The position numbers were made by a program, and so were the translations under genes. Positions 13,146-22,201 of a DNA stretch of 64,000 nucleotides are shown here, one piece after another. Source of the DNA: Variovorax boronicumulans (GTDB lineage: Bacteria; Pseudomonadota; Gammaproteobacteria; Burkholderiales; Burkholderiaceae_C); contig NZ_VEDO01000004.1 of the NCBI RefSeq assembly GCF_007677875.1, forward strand, positions 248,001 to 312,000, in the 5' to 3' direction. The notes below the pieces were generated by a model. That model had not been told where the DNA came from. It did no database searches and worked only from the letters and a program-made list of their open reading frames with translations. How positions within the stretch are numbered: position 1 is the stretch's first letter; each line of letters begins with the position of its first letter.

Positions 13146-14273
13146 ATGGACACGACCCAATCCCTGCCGCTGCTGGGCGGCCTCACGCCCGAACGCTTCA
13201 TGCGCAGGCACTGGCAGAAAAAGCCCCTGCTGGTGCGCGGCGCCATCCCCGGCTTCAAGGCCCTGCTGGAGCGCGCTGCGCTGTTTGCGCTGGCGGAGCA
13301 GGAGGGCGTGGAGTCGCGCCTGGTGCAGCAGGGCACCAAGGGCTGGACGCTCCAGCACGGCCCGTTCGCGCGGCGCGCGCTGCCGCCGCTGAGCCGGCGC
13401 CAATGGTCGTTGCTGGTGCAGGGCGTGGACCTGCACAGCGACGCCGTCCATGGGCTGCTGCAGGCCTTTCGCTTCGTGCCCGACGCGCGGCTGGACGATG
13501 TCATGGTCAGCTACGCCACCGACGGCGGCGGTGTCGGCCCGCATTTCGACAGCTACGACGTGTTCCTGCTGCAAGCCCATGGCCAGCGCCGCTGGCGCAT
13601 CGGGCGCCAGCGCGACTTCCAGCTGCAAGAGGGCGTGCCGCTCAAGATCCTGGCGGCCTTCGAACCGGAGGAGGAGTATGTGCTGGAGCCGGGCGACATG
13701 CTCTACCTGCCGCCGCGCTACGCGCACGACGGCGTGGCGATCGGCGAGTGCATGACGTATTCCATCGGCTTTCGGGCGCCCAGCCGCGGCGGCATCGCCC
13801 GCGAGTTGCTCCAGCGGCTGGCCGACACGGCGGAGGAGAGCCTGGGCACTGCGCTGTACCGCGATCCCAAGCAGGCGGCCACGCCACAGCCGGCCGCCGT
13901 GCCGGTCGAGGTGCGCTCGTTTGCGGCCGAGGCCCTGCGCGCTTTACTGGACGACCCGGCCGCACTGGACTGCGCGCTCGGCGAGATCCTGAGCGAACCC
14001 AAGGCCCAGGTCTGGTTCGGCGAGGGCGCGGACCTGCCCGAGGGCTGCGGCGTCGCGCTGGACCGGCGCAGCCGCATGCTCTACGACGCCGGCCATGTCT
14101 ACCTGAACGGTGAGAGCTGGCGCGCCGGCGGCCGCGATGCGCGCCTCATGCAGCGCCTGGCGGACTTGCGCCGCCTGTCGGCCCGCGAGGTCGCCGGCGC
14201 CAGCGAGGGCGCGCGCGAACTGCTCGCGCAATGGTGCGAAGACGGCTGGCTGCAGCCGCTGCCGCATGGCTGA
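13146..14273 (+). CDS. roxA: Ribosomal oxygenase, JmjC/cupin (RoxA/YcfD family)
   Basis: A 375-aa 2-oxoglutarate/Fe(II) oxygenase of the family that hydroxylates an Arg of ribosomal protein L16 in E. coli. The Fe-binding set is visible: HFDSYDVF (HxD) at about residue 137 and the distal His in LPPRYAHDGVAIG at about 195. N-terminal ERFMRRHWQKKPLLVRGA is the family entry motif, and a C-terminal winged-helix dimerisation part follows. Substrate identity is inferred from the family. Its stop overlaps the start of the next gene. Confidence 0.88.
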   Translation: MDTTQSLPLLGGLTPERFMRRHWQKKPLLVRGAIPGFKALLERAALFALAEQEGVESRLVQQGTKGWTLQHGPFARRALPPLSRRQWSLLVQGVDLHSDAVHGLLQAFRFVPDARLDDVMVSYATDGGGVGPHFDSYDVFLLQAHGQRRWRIGRQRDFQLQEGVPLKILAAFEPEEEYVLEPGDMLYLPPRYAHDGVAIGECMTYSIGFRAPSRGGIARELLQRLADTAEESLGTALYRDPKQAATPQPAAVPVEVRSFAAEALRALLDDPAALDCALGEILSEPKAQVWFGEGADLPEGCGVALDRRSRMLYDAGHVYLNGESWRAGGRDARLMQRLADLRRLSAREVAGASEGARELLAQWCEDGWLQPLPHG

Positions 14274-14766
14274 GGACGCGACCCCGGCGCTGCCGCAGGG
14301 CCGCTTCGAAGGCCGGGCACAGTTCCACCTGTGGCTGTGCGCCGGCCTGCAGGCGGCTGCGCGTGCTGGCTGGGTCGAGCTGATCCTGGCCGATGCCGAC
14401 TTCGCAGACTGGCCGCTCGGCGAGCGCGCCGTGGTTGCCGAGTTGCAGGCGTGGGCGCGGCCGGGCCGCCGCTGCACGCTGCTCGCAAGCAATTACGGGG
14501 AGGTGCGGCGGCGCCACGCCCGCTTCGTGCAATGGCGCACGCAGTGGGACCACCTGATCAGCTGCCGCGCCTGCAAGACCATGGACCGGCAGGATTTCCC
14601 GAGCGCGCTGTGGAGCCCGCACTGGAGCCTGCGCCGGCTCGACGCCGTGCACTGCACGGGCTGGGCCGGGCCCGAGGCGGCACGCCGTGTGCAGACGCAG
14701 GAATTGCTGGCCGAGGCGCTGCGGCGCAGCACGCCCGCATTTGCCGCTTCCGTGCTGGGTCTGTAA
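14266..14766 (+). CDS. Conserved-looking hypothetical protein coupled to roxA
   Basis: A 166-aa protein beginning at an ATG 8 bases inside roxA. It contains Cys pairs (LISCRACKTMD; VHCTGW), Trp-rich stretches, and an alternating alpha/beta pattern (WVELILADADF; RRCTLLASNYGEVRRRH) that recalls a phospholipase-D-like nucleotide or phosphate fold without the HKD motif. I do not recognise a named function. Translational coupling suggests a link to the oxygenase. Confidence 0.65.
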   Translation: MAEDATPALPQGRFEGRAQFHLWLCAGLQAAARAGWVELILADADFADWPLGERAVVAELQAWARPGRRCTLLASNYGEVRRRHARFVQWRTQWDHLISCRACKTMDRQDFPSALWSPHWSLRRLDAVHCTGWAGPEAARRVQTQELLAEALRRSTPAFAASVLGL

Positions 14767-14769
14767 CCA

Positions 14770-14789
14770 GGGTTTACACGGGGTTTACA
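14770..14789. promoter_or_regulatory. Direct repeat GGGTTTACA x2, 11-bp period
   Basis: GGGTTTACA occurs at 14770-14778 and again at 14781-14789, an 11-base period, immediately upstream of a TATAAT box. One-turn-spaced direct repeats are typical operators of OmpR/PhoB-type regulators. The regulator is unknown. Confidence 0.45.
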
Positions 14790-14802
14790 GAATGTCGCTG
14801 CC

Positions 14803-14808
14803 TATAAT
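14803..14808 (+). promoter_or_regulatory. -10 box (TATAAT) of the Ala-rich lipoprotein gene
   Basis: A perfect TATAAT lies 118 bases before the lipoprotein ATG. No consensus -35 stands at 17 bases, but the GGGTTTACA repeats sit where an activator would replace it. Predicted transcript start is near 14815, giving a leader of about 110 bases. Confidence 0.55.
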
Positions 14809-14926
14809 CGCAGGCTGAGCTGAAGGCGACCTTGTGCTTTCAACTCGGTCGTTGCAGCCCCTCGTTCTTCTGGCGGGACTGCAGCTCTTCAGGACTGTTT
14901 TCCAGAGAACACAAAGGATTCATGCA

Positions 14927-15283
14927 ATGAACAAGAAGCTCGTTCTGGCCGCTCTGATGGCCGCTGCTGCCCTGGCCGCCTGCGGCAAGAAGGAAGAGCC
15001 GGCGCCCGCGAGTGCTCCCGCTCCTGCTGCCGAAGCACCGGCGCCCGCACCCGCCGCCGCTCCGGCCGAAGCTGCTGCTTCCGCCGCCGCCGATGCCGCG
15101 AGCGCTGCCTCCGCTGCAGCCGACTCCGCTGCTTCGGCCGTGGGCTCCGCCACTGAAGCCGCCAAGGATGCCGCTGCCGCTGCCGTGAACAACGCCACCG
15201 AAGCCGCCAAGGACGCTGCTGCTGCCGCATCCGACGCCGCCAAGGCCGCTGCCGAAGCCGCCAAGGGCGCTGCCAAGCAGTAA
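14927..15283 (+). CDS. Ala-rich lipoprotein, probable coiled-coil
   Basis: A 118-aa lipoprotein with a lipobox LAAC (Cys at residue 19) followed by GKKEE, which by the +2 rule does not indicate inner membrane retention. After a Pro/Ala linker (about 25-45), the rest is almost pure Ala/Ser/Asp/Glu/Lys helix, including two copies of an ATEAAKDAAAAA repeat. It resembles apolipoprotein-like envelope proteins in composition only. It has its own promoter (TATAAT at 14803), a long leader and a terminator, so it is a monocistronic unit. No function can be assigned. Confidence 0.75.
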   Translation: MNKKLVLAALMAAAALAACGKKEEPAPASAPAPAAEAPAPAPAAAPAEAAASAAADAASAASAAADSAASAVGSATEAAKDAAAAAVNNATEAAKDAAAAASDAAKAAAEAAKGAAKQ

Positions 15284-15307
15284 GCTGCTCCGCAGCCTGT
15301 CCGAAGG

Positions 15308-15330
15308 AGCCGCCGCGAGGTGGCTTTTTC
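15308..15330 (+). terminator. Rho-independent terminator after the Ala-rich lipoprotein
   Basis: Stem AGCCGCC / GGTGGCT (one G-T pair) with a GCGA loop, followed by TTTTC. It lies 24 bases after the stop codon and just before the end of the convergent metallo-hydrolase gene. Confidence 0.75.
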
Positions 15331-15334
15331 GTTT

Positions 15335-16111
15335 CTAGACCTCGATCCAGTCCGTTCCCGTGACCGGATCGGCCACGCCCAGCGCCAGGGCTCCGCAGCC
15401 TTGCGCGCCTGCCAGTGCGGCCAGTGCCAGTTCGGGCCGGTTGTTCTGCCGGCTCAGGTGCGCGGCGATGATCTGTTGCAGTCCATGCGCCGCCAACGCC
15501 GTGGCGATCCCCGCCGCCAGCGGGTTGGCCAGATGGCCGTGTGTGCCACCCACGCGCCGTTTGAGGAATTGGGGGTAGGGAGAGGCGGCCAGCAGCTCCG
15601 GGTCATGGTTGCATTCCAGCAGCATCGCGCGGCAGCCGGCCAGCTGCGCCAGCACATGCTCGGTGGCGTGGCCCAGGTCGGTCAGAACGCCCAGGCAGGT
15701 GGCGCCGTCGGACAGGCGCAGCTGCAAGGGCTCGCGCGCGTCGTGCGGGACGGTGAAGGGGCGGAACTGCAGCGCGCCCAGGCCGACCGCATCGCCATCG
15801 CGGGCGAGGTGCAGCAGATCGCCCAGGTCAGGCGCGCCGATGGCCTGGTGCGTGCCGTGGCTCATCCACAGCGGGATGCGGTGGCGCAGCGCGATCTTGC
15901 AGGCGCTGCCGATGTGGTCGCTGTGCTCGTGCGTGACGAAGATCGCGTCGATGTCGGCCATGTCCAGGCCGGCGAGGCCCAGGCGCTTGGCCAGCGTGCG
16001 CGGGCCCAGGCCGCAATCGATCAGCAGGCGGTTGGGCCGGCCGCCGTCGCGGGCTTCCACCACGGTGGCGTTGCCCGAGCTCCCGCTGCCCAGGTTCTTG
16101 AAGCGCAGCAT
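15335..16111 (-). CDS. MBL-fold metallo-hydrolase (YycJ-like)
   Basis: A 258-aa metallo-beta-lactamase fold protein. Metal ligands are visible: THEHSDHIG (HxHxDH) at about residue 60, the later His in VPHDAR, Asp in VLTDLGHAT and His in IAAHLSRQNN. N-terminal FKNLGSGSSGNATVV is typical of the YycJ/WalJ and PhnP-related group, which act on phosphodiesters or nucleic acid. The exact substrate is unknown. It starts 15 bases after bamC, in one operon with dapA. Confidence 0.88.
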   Translation of the reverse strand: MLRFKNLGSGSSGNATVVEARDGGRPNRLLIDCGLGPRTLAKRLGLAGLDMADIDAIFVTHEHSDHIGSACKIALRHRIPLWMSHGTHQAIGAPDLGDLLHLARDGDAVGLGALQFRPFTVPHDAREPLQLRLSDGATCLGVLTDLGHATEHVLAQLAGCRAMLLECNHDPELLAASPYPQFLKRRVGGTHGHLANPLAAGIATALAAHGLQQIIAAHLSRQNNRPELALAALAGAQGCGALALGVADPVTGTDWIEV

Positions 16112-16126
16112 CTGTGCGCCGACTCC

Positions 16127-17218
16127 TCAGCGCAGGTCGTCGGCGATGACCTTGACGATGTTCTGCGCGTCGGCTGGCTTGGCCGGGCCGCCGTCGGCGC
16201 CCAGCACGGCCACGGTGCTAGTCTCGCCCTGGCTGCGCACCGTGATGCGGTACTTGAGCGGTGCCTCCGTCTTGGAGGAACTGCCGAACAGCTTGCCGAA
16301 GAAGCCGGGCTCGGCCTTGTTCGGATTGGGGGCCACGTAGCGAACGAAATAAGTGCCCTGGCTGCGGTCACGGTCTTCCACGGTGAAGCCGGTGCGGTCC
16401 AGTGCCAGGCCGACGCGGCGCCAGGCGCGGTCGAAGCCGTCGTCCATTTGCACAACCGGCTGGTTGTTGACCGTGGCGATGCGCGTGGTCGAGCGCACCA
16501 TGGTTTCGGACGCGGCCGCGGCCTTGACCTGCTCGTCGCGTGTGCCCAGCTTGACCATCAGCCGCCGCAGAAACTCGGCCTCGAGCTCGGGATCCACGGC
16601 GCGCGGCTGCCACACGGTACGGTCGCGGGCGTTGGTGTCGGGATAGACCTCGATCATGCCGCGGTGGCTGATGAAGATCTCGGAGCCTTTGCCCGTGCGC
16701 TCGATGCGCGTGCGGAAACGGTCGCGCTCTCCGGTGGAGTAGACCGAATCCAGCACCTTGCCCAGCGTGCTGCGGATGAAGTCCTGCGGCAGCTTGGCGC
16801 GGTTCTCGGCCCAATCGGTCTCCATGATGCCCAGGTTGCGTTGATCGATCGTGAGCAGAAAGCCGTTCTCCTGCCAGAAGTCGCGCACCTGGTCCCAAAG
16901 CTTCTCGTCGGGCGCGCGGTCGAGCACCAGCCAGCGTGTGTTGCCGTCGCGCTCGATGCGCACGTCGCCGATCTGGCTGGCCGCGATGGGCACGCCGGCC
17001 TGCTGCTGTGGTTGGGTGGTCTGGTAGGCGTTGGCCGAGATGGTGCTGCCGGGCACCACGTAGCGGCTGTCGCGGCTCAGCTGCGTGAGATCGGGCGGCA
17101 CCTCCAGCGTGGGCGCCTTGCCGGCGCTCTTGTAGTCGATCTTGCTGCCTTCGAGGACCGAGCAGGCGCCAAGCGCCAGGGACAGCGCGAGCAGCGCCAG
17201 TCGAGCGGGAAATTTCAC
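16127..17218 (-). CDS. bamC: Outer membrane assembly lipoprotein BamC
   Basis: A 363-aa lipoprotein. GTG start at 17218 with AGGA upstream; signal peptide with lipobox LGAC (Cys about residue 18). The unstructured N-terminal stretch contains KIDYKSAGKAPTLEVPPDL, the conserved BamC segment that docks on BamD, followed by two helix-grip domains (about 80-200 and 245-360). It is a component of the BAM complex inserting outer membrane beta-barrel proteins. The linkage dapA-bamC is conserved across proteobacteria. Confidence 0.92.
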   Translation of the reverse strand: MKFPARLALLALSLALGACSVLEGSKIDYKSAGKAPTLEVPPDLTQLSRDSRYVVPGSTISANAYQTTQPQQQAGVPIAASQIGDVRIERDGNTRWLVLDRAPDEKLWDQVRDFWQENGFLLTIDQRNLGIMETDWAENRAKLPQDFIRSTLGKVLDSVYSTGERDRFRTRIERTGKGSEIFISHRGMIEVYPDTNARDRTVWQPRAVDPELEAEFLRRLMVKLGTRDEQVKAAAASETMVRSTTRIATVNNQPVVQMDDGFDRAWRRVGLALDRTGFTVEDRDRSQGTYFVRYVAPNPNKAEPGFFGKLFGSSSKTEAPLKYRITVRSQGETSTVAVLGADGGPAKPADAQNIVKVIADDLR

Positions 17219-17256
17219 GGACGGGATTCCTGTAGAAAGACCGGGGCGCTGGCGGC

Positions 17257-18153
17257 TCAGAGCAGACCGCTGGCGCGCAATGCCGCTTCGACGACGGCTT
17301 CGTTGTGCTGGGCGAGGGGGGTCATGGGCAGGCGCATGGTGCCGCCACACAGGCCCATGCGGGCCATCGCCCACTTGAGCGGGATGGGGTTCGCTTCGAC
17401 GAACAGGTGCTTGTGCACGGGCAGCAGCTTGCGCTGGATCTCCATGGCACCGCGCGCATCGCCGGCGATGGCGGCCACGCACAGTTCGTGCATGAGGCGC
17501 GGCGCGATGTTGGCCGTCACGCTCACATTGCCCTGGCCGCCGCACAGCATCAGCGCCACGGCGGTCGGGTCATCGCCCGAATAGACGGCGAAGCCCTTGG
17601 GCACGTCGCGGATCAGCCACTGCGCGCGTTCGATGTTGCCCGTGGCTTCCTTGATGCCGACGATGCCGGGCACCTGGGCCAGGCGCAGCACGGTGTCGTG
17701 CGCCATGTCTGCCACGGTGCGGCCGGGCACGTTGTACAGCACGGTCGGCAGGTCGCCGACGGCTTCGGCGATGGCCTTGAAATGCTGGTACTGGCCTTCC
17801 TGCGTGGGCTTGTTGTAGTAGGGCACGACCTGCAGCTGGCAGTCGGCGCCGACCTTCTTGGCGAAGCGGGCCAGTTCGATGGCCTCGGCCGTGGAGTTGG
17901 CGCCGCAGCCGGCCATGATGGGCACGCGGCCCCTGGCCTGCTCCACCGAGACGCGGATGATCTCGCAGTGCTCCTCGACGTTCACGGTGGGCGACTCGCC
18001 TGTCGTACCGACCACGCCGATGCAGTCCGTGCCTTCGGCAATGTGCCAGTCGATCAGCTTGCGCAGCGCCGGGTAGTCGACGCTGCCGTCCTCGTGCATG
18101 GGCGTGACGAGGGCGACGATGCTGCCCGTGATGCTGGCGGTGGAAGAGGTCAT
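17257..18153 (-). CDS. dapA: 4-hydroxy-tetrahydrodipicolinate synthase
   Basis: A 298-aa class I aldolase of the lysine/meso-diaminopimelate pathway, condensing pyruvate with aspartate semialdehyde. Motifs: GTTGESPTV, catalytic Tyr in LYNVPGRT, and Schiff-base Lys in VGIKEATGN. Start at 18153 (MTSSTAS) fits the usual family length; an in-frame ATG at 18183 would add ten residues. First gene of the dapA-bamC-hydrolase operon. Confidence 0.95.
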   Translation of the reverse strand: MTSSTASITGSIVALVTPMHEDGSVDYPALRKLIDWHIAEGTDCIGVVGTTGESPTVNVEEHCEIIRVSVEQARGRVPIMAGCGANSTAEAIELARFAKKVGADCQLQVVPYYNKPTQEGQYQHFKAIAEAVGDLPTVLYNVPGRTVADMAHDTVLRLAQVPGIVGIKEATGNIERAQWLIRDVPKGFAVYSGDDPTAVALMLCGGQGNVSVTANIAPRLMHELCVAAIAGDARGAMEIQRKLLPVHKHLFVEANPIPLKWAMARMGLCGGTMRLPMTPLAQHNEAVVEAALRASGLL

Positions 18154-18213
18154 GTCCGCGGTGTGGAACGGAAAAACGCGCATTCTACCCAGCCGCTATT
18201 GGCTGGAAGGCCC

Positions 18214-18780
18214 TCAGAGGCGGTGGCGCGGCGGGAGTTCCGTCGGGGTTTCCCGTACGGCCGCGATGCGCTGCACGAAGCGCGGGTGCTCCTCGAGGAA
18301 CCCGTCTTCGTAGGCGACCACGCGCAGGTCCGCCGCCGCGCGCAGCAGTTCCCCCGGCCGCAACAGAAACTCAGGCCGCGACGGCCGGCCGACGGTCTCG
18401 TTGCCGAGCGCGAAGGTCTCATAGACCAGCACGCCACCCGGGCCGACCGCGGCCACCACCTCGGCCAGGCGCGGGCGCCAGAGGTAGTTGGTGACGACCA
18501 CGGCATCGAACCGGCGGCCCGCCAGTGGCCAGGGCCCGCCCTCGAGTTCGGCCTGCAACACCTCCGCGCCGGCCGTGGCCAGCGGGGCCAGGCTGGCCAT
18601 GGCCTCGGGCGCGCGGTCGACCGCCGTCACGGCGAAGCCCTGCGCGTGCAGCCAGTAGGCGTGGCGGCCGGGCCCGCAGGCCAGGTCGAGCACATGTCCG
18701 CCGGGGGCGATCAGATGCGCCCAGCGCTGCACCCAGGCCGAAGGCGGGTGGAGCGGGGCAGGCGGCGTGACGGCGCTCAA
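18214..18780 (-). CDS. Class I SAM-dependent methyltransferase
   Basis: A 188-aa Rossmann methyltransferase with motif I LDLACGPGRHAYWL at about residue 32 and an acidic post-I (VDRAPEA). The substrate is unknown; the short form is TehB-like in layout. Start is TTG at 18780, which overlaps the stop of the 40-aa gene (TTGA) and gives the right length. It is the last gene of a three-gene overlapping unit headed by the MFS transporter. Confidence 0.8.
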   Translation of the reverse strand: MSAVTPPAPLHPPSAWVQRWAHLIAPGGHVLDLACGPGRHAYWLHAQGFAVTAVDRAPEAMASLAPLATAGAEVLQAELEGGPWPLAGRRFDAVVVTNYLWRPRLAEVVAAVGPGGVLVYETFALGNETVGRPSRPEFLLRPGELLRAAADLRVVAYEDGFLEEHPRFVQRIAAVRETPTELPPRHRL

Positions 18781-18899
18781 AAGCAGGCCCAGACCTGGTT
18801 GGCCAGCCCGACCATGAATTCGGGCTGCAGGTACATCGCGAACACGCCGGCCAGGGCAGCCAGCGCGATGGACCAGGCCGCGGCGCGTGCCATGCTCAT
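18777..18899 (-). CDS. 40-aa small membrane protein
   Basis: Begins at an ATG that overlaps the MFS transporter stop (ATGA) and ends overlapping the methyltransferase start. It has one hydrophobic helix (about residues 8-24) and a C-terminal part with Trp and Cys. No family recognised. It is too short for ordinary gene finders, but stop/start overlaps on both sides make it credible, perhaps as a small partner of the transporter. Confidence 0.55.
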   Translation of the reverse strand: MSMARAAAWSIALAALAGVFAMYLQPEFMVGLANQVWACF

Positions 18900-20119
18900 G
18901 TGGCCTTCAGCGCCGTGCCGCGCCGGATCGCGGCTTCCTTCACGGGAAGGTTCACGAGCCCGGCGAACACCCCGAGCGCGATGGTGATCATCCAGACCAC
19001 GTCGTAGCTGCCGGTGCGGTCGTACAGGTAACCGCCCAGCCAGACGCCCAGGAAGGAGCCGATCTGGTGCGAGAAGAACACGAAGCCGCCCAGCATCGAG
19101 AGGTGCTGGATGCCAAAGATCGAGGCGACGGCGGCCGTGGTCGGCGGCACGGTGGACAGCCACAGCAGGCCCATGGTGGCAGCGAACAGATACACGCTCA
19201 TGGGCGACAGCGGCGCGAGGATGAAGGCCGTGATGACCACCGCGCGTGCGAAGTAGATGAACGACAGGATGTTCTTCTTGGCCATGCGCTGGCCCAGGGT
19301 GCCCGCGATGTAGGTGCCGAACACGTTGAACAGGCCGACCAGCGCCAGCGCATAGCTGGCCACCTGCGGCGACAGGCCGTGGTCCTTCAGGTAGCTCGGC
19401 AGGTGCACGCCGATGAACACGACCTGGAAGCCGCAGACGAAATAGCCAGCCATCAGCAGCTGGAAGCTCGGGTACTTGAAGGCCTCGGCCAGCGCCTGTG
19501 CGATGGTCTGCTCGCGCTTCACCGGTGCCGTGCCCGTGAAGCCCGGCTCGCGCAGCGCGAAGGCCAGCGGCACGATCAGGAGTGCGGCGGCGCCCAGGAT
19601 TACAAGCGCCTCCTGCCAGCCGAAGCGCGCGATCAGAAAGCCCTCGACCGGCACCATCAGGAACTGGCCGAACGAGCCGGCCGCGGCCGCGATGCCCATG
19701 GCCCAGGAACGCCGTTCGGCGGAAACGTTGCGCCCGATCACACCGAAGATCACGGCGTACGTGGTGCCGGCCTGGGCCATGCCCAGCAGCACGCCAGTGG
19801 ACAGCGAAAACGTCAAGGGCGTGGTGCCGTGGGCCATGCCGAACAGCCCCAGCGCGTACAGCGCCGCGCACACCAGCAGCACGCGGAACGCGCCGAAGCG
19901 GTCGGCCGCCATGCCGGCGAAGATCCCCGCGATGCCCCAGGAGATGTTCTGGATGGCGATGGCCAGTGCGAAGGCCTCGCGCGTCCAGCCGTTGGCCTGC
20001 GTGACGGGTTGCAGCCACAGGCCGAACCCGTGGCGGATGCCCATGGAGAGCGTCACGATCAGTCCGCCGCAGATCAGGATGCGGGCCAGCGGAAGGGATG
20101 TCTTCGTTGTACTTGTCAT
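18896..20119 (-). CDS. MFS transporter (oxalate/monocarboxylate-type)
   Basis: A 407-aa protein with about twelve membrane helices. Loop signatures of the major facilitator superfamily are visible (GMAADRFGAFR after TM2, and the related RMAKKN in the second half). The N-terminal RHGFGLWLQPV resembles oxalate/formate antiporter-like and monocarboxylate members, but the substrate cannot be told. It is divergent from parE, with about 100 bases between, and coupled to the 40-aa protein and methyltransferase. Confidence 0.88.
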   Translation of the reverse strand: MTSTTKTSLPLARILICGGLIVTLSMGIRHGFGLWLQPVTQANGWTREAFALAIAIQNISWGIAGIFAGMAADRFGAFRVLLVCAALYALGLFGMAHGTTPLTFSLSTGVLLGMAQAGTTYAVIFGVIGRNVSAERRSWAMGIAAAAGSFGQFLMVPVEGFLIARFGWQEALVILGAAALLIVPLAFALREPGFTGTAPVKREQTIAQALAEAFKYPSFQLLMAGYFVCGFQVVFIGVHLPSYLKDHGLSPQVASYALALVGLFNVFGTYIAGTLGQRMAKKNILSFIYFARAVVITAFILAPLSPMSVYLFAATMGLLWLSTVPPTTAAVASIFGIQHLSMLGGFVFFSHQIGSFLGVWLGGYLYDRTGSYDVVWMITIALGVFAGLVNLPVKEAAIRRGTALKAT

Positions 20120-20207
20120 GGGGGCGCACTGTAGTGAATTTGCGTGACCCTTGCCGTCGCCCGGGCGCGAGTCTGTGTTTGCATCCAGTGGCGCTACGCG
20201 GCGACTC

Positions 20208-20213
20208 TACAAT
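20208..20213 (+). promoter_or_regulatory. -10 box (TACAAT) of parE
   Basis: TACAAT ends 8 bases before the parE ATG at 20222, which would place the transcript start at about 20220. There is no Shine-Dalgarno sequence in between, suggesting a leaderless or nearly leaderless mRNA. Confidence 0.5.
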
Positions 20214-20221
20214 CCCGCGCC

Positions 20222-22201
20222 ATGGCAACCCAATCCTCCGCTAAGGCGCAGCCGCAGTACGGCGAAGCCTCCATCCGAGTTCTGAAAGGCCTGGAACCCG
20301 TCAAGCAGCGGCCAGGCATGTACACGCGCACCGACAACCCGCTGCACGTGGTCCAGGAAGTGCTGGACAACGCGGCCGACGAGGCCCTTGCCGGCCACGG
20401 CAAGCGCATCCGCGTGACGCTGTTCGCCGACGGTTCCGTCGGCATCGACGACGACGGCCGCGGCATCCCGTTCGGCATGCACCCAGAAGAGAAGGCGCCC
20501 GTTATCGAACTCGTGTTCACCCGCCTGCACGCGGGCGGCAAGTTCGACAAGGGCAAGGGCGGCGCCTACAGCTTCTCGGGCGGCCTGCACGGCGTGGGCG
20601 TGTCCGTCACCAACGCGCTGGCCCGGCGGCTGGAAGTCACGAGCCACCGCGAGGGCCAGGTGGCCCGGCTGGTGTTCGCCGATGGCGACGTGGCCGAGCC
20701 GCTCGTCGTGCGCAAGGCCGGCGAGGGTGACCGGCGCAGCGGCACCTCGGTGCGCGTGTGGCCCGACGCCAAGTACTTCGACAGCGAGGCCCTGCCCATG
20801 CAGGAGCTGGCGCACCTGCTGCGCAGCAAGGCCGTGCTGATGCCCGGCGTCACCGTCTCGCTGACGGTCGAGAAGACCCGGGAAAGCCAGACCTGGCAGT
20901 ACAAGGGCGGGCTCACCGACTACCTATCGCAGACGCTCACGGCCGATCCCGTGATCCCGCTGTTCGAGGGCGAGGGCTATGCCGACAGCAACGAGACCTT
21001 CGCCGATGGCGAAGGCGCGCAGTGGTCGGTCGCCTTCACCGAAGATGGCCACGTGGTGCGCGAGAGCTACGTCAACCTGATCCCGACCAGCGCCGGCGGT
21101 ACGCACGAGGCCGGCCTGCGCGAAGGCCTGTTCACGGCCGTCAAGAGCTTCATCGAACTGCATTCGCTGCTGCCCAAGGGCGTCAAGCTGCTGCCCGAAG
21201 ACGTGTTCGCGCGCGCCAGCTACGTGCTCTCGGCCAAGGTGCTCGATCCGCAGTTCCAGGGCCAGATCAAGGAGCGGCTGAACTCGCGCGACGCCGTGCG
21301 GCTGGTGGCCAGCTTCGTGCGGCCGGCGCTCGAACTCTGGCTCAACCAGCATGTCGACTACGGCAAGAAGCTGGCCGAACTGGCGATCCGCGCCGCGCAG
21401 ACGCGCCAACGCGCCGGCCAGAAGGTCGAGAAGCGCAAGGGTTCGGGCGTGGCCGTGCTGCCCGGCAAGTTGACCGACTGCGAAAGCCGCGACATCTCGC
21501 ACAACGAGGTCTTCCTGGTCGAGGGCGACTCGGCCGGCGGCAGCGCCAAGATGGGCCGCGACAAGGAATGCCAGGCCGTGCTGCCGCTGCGCGGCAAGGT
21601 GCTCAACACCTGGGAGGTCGAGCGCGACCGGCTGTTCGCCAACACCGAGATCCACGACATCTCGGTCGCGGTGGGCGTCGATCCGCACGGCCCCAGCGAC
21701 AACCCCGACATGTCGGGGCTGCGCTACGGCAAGATCTGCATCCTGGCCGATGCCGACGTGGACGGCTCGCACATCCAGGTGCTGCTGCTCACGCTGTTCT
21801 TCCGCCACTTCCCCAAGCTCATCGAGGCCGGCCACGTGTTCGTGGCGCGCCCGCCGCTGTTCCGCGTGGACGCGCCGGCGCGCGGCAAGAAGCCGGCCTC
21901 CAAGACCTACGCGCTGGACGCTGGCGAACTGACGGCCATCCTCGATAAACTGCGCAAGGAAGGCGTGCGCGAGGGCAGCTGGACCATCAGCCGGTTCAAG
22001 GGTCTGGGCGAAATGAGTGCGGAGCAGCTGTGGGACACCACGCTGAACCCCGACACGCGGCGCCTGCTGCCGGTCAAGCTCGGTGCGGTGGATTTCACCG
22101 GCACCGAGGCGCTGATCACCAAGCTCATGGGCAAGGGCGAAGCCGCATCCCGTCGCGAACTGATGGAATTGCATGGCGACGCAGTCGAGGTGGACATCTG
22201 A
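20222..22201 (+). CDS. parE: DNA topoisomerase IV subunit B
   Basis: A 659-aa GHKL-ATPase/TOPRIM protein. ATP site: VLDNAADEALAG and DDDGRGIPFGMH, GGLHGVGVSVTNAL. TOPRIM: VEGDSAGGSAKMGRD and LADADVDGSHI. It is ParE rather than GyrB because of length, the PVIELVFTRLHAGGKF pattern and linkage to parC. It decatenates daughter chromosomes. The start at 20222 matches the family; there is no clear ribosome site. It overlaps the lytic transglycosylase start by one base. Confidence 0.95.
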   Translation: MATQSSAKAQPQYGEASIRVLKGLEPVKQRPGMYTRTDNPLHVVQEVLDNAADEALAGHGKRIRVTLFADGSVGIDDDGRGIPFGMHPEEKAPVIELVFTRLHAGGKFDKGKGGAYSFSGGLHGVGVSVTNALARRLEVTSHREGQVARLVFADGDVAEPLVVRKAGEGDRRSGTSVRVWPDAKYFDSEALPMQELAHLLRSKAVLMPGVTVSLTVEKTRESQTWQYKGGLTDYLSQTLTADPVIPLFEGEGYADSNETFADGEGAQWSVAFTEDGHVVRESYVNLIPTSAGGTHEAGLREGLFTAVKSFIELHSLLPKGVKLLPEDVFARASYVLSAKVLDPQFQGQIKERLNSRDAVRLVASFVRPALELWLNQHVDYGKKLAELAIRAAQTRQRAGQKVEKRKGSGVAVLPGKLTDCESRDISHNEVFLVEGDSAGGSAKMGRDKECQAVLPLRGKVLNTWEVERDRLFANTEIHDISVAVGVDPHGPSDNPDMSGLRYGKICILADADVDGSHIQVLLLTLFFRHFPKLIEAGHVFVARPPLFRVDAPARGKKPASKTYALDAGELTAILDKLRKEGVREGSWTISRFKGLGEMSAEQLWDTTLNPDTRRLLPVKLGAVDFTGTEALITKLMGKGEAASRRELMELHGDAVEVDI

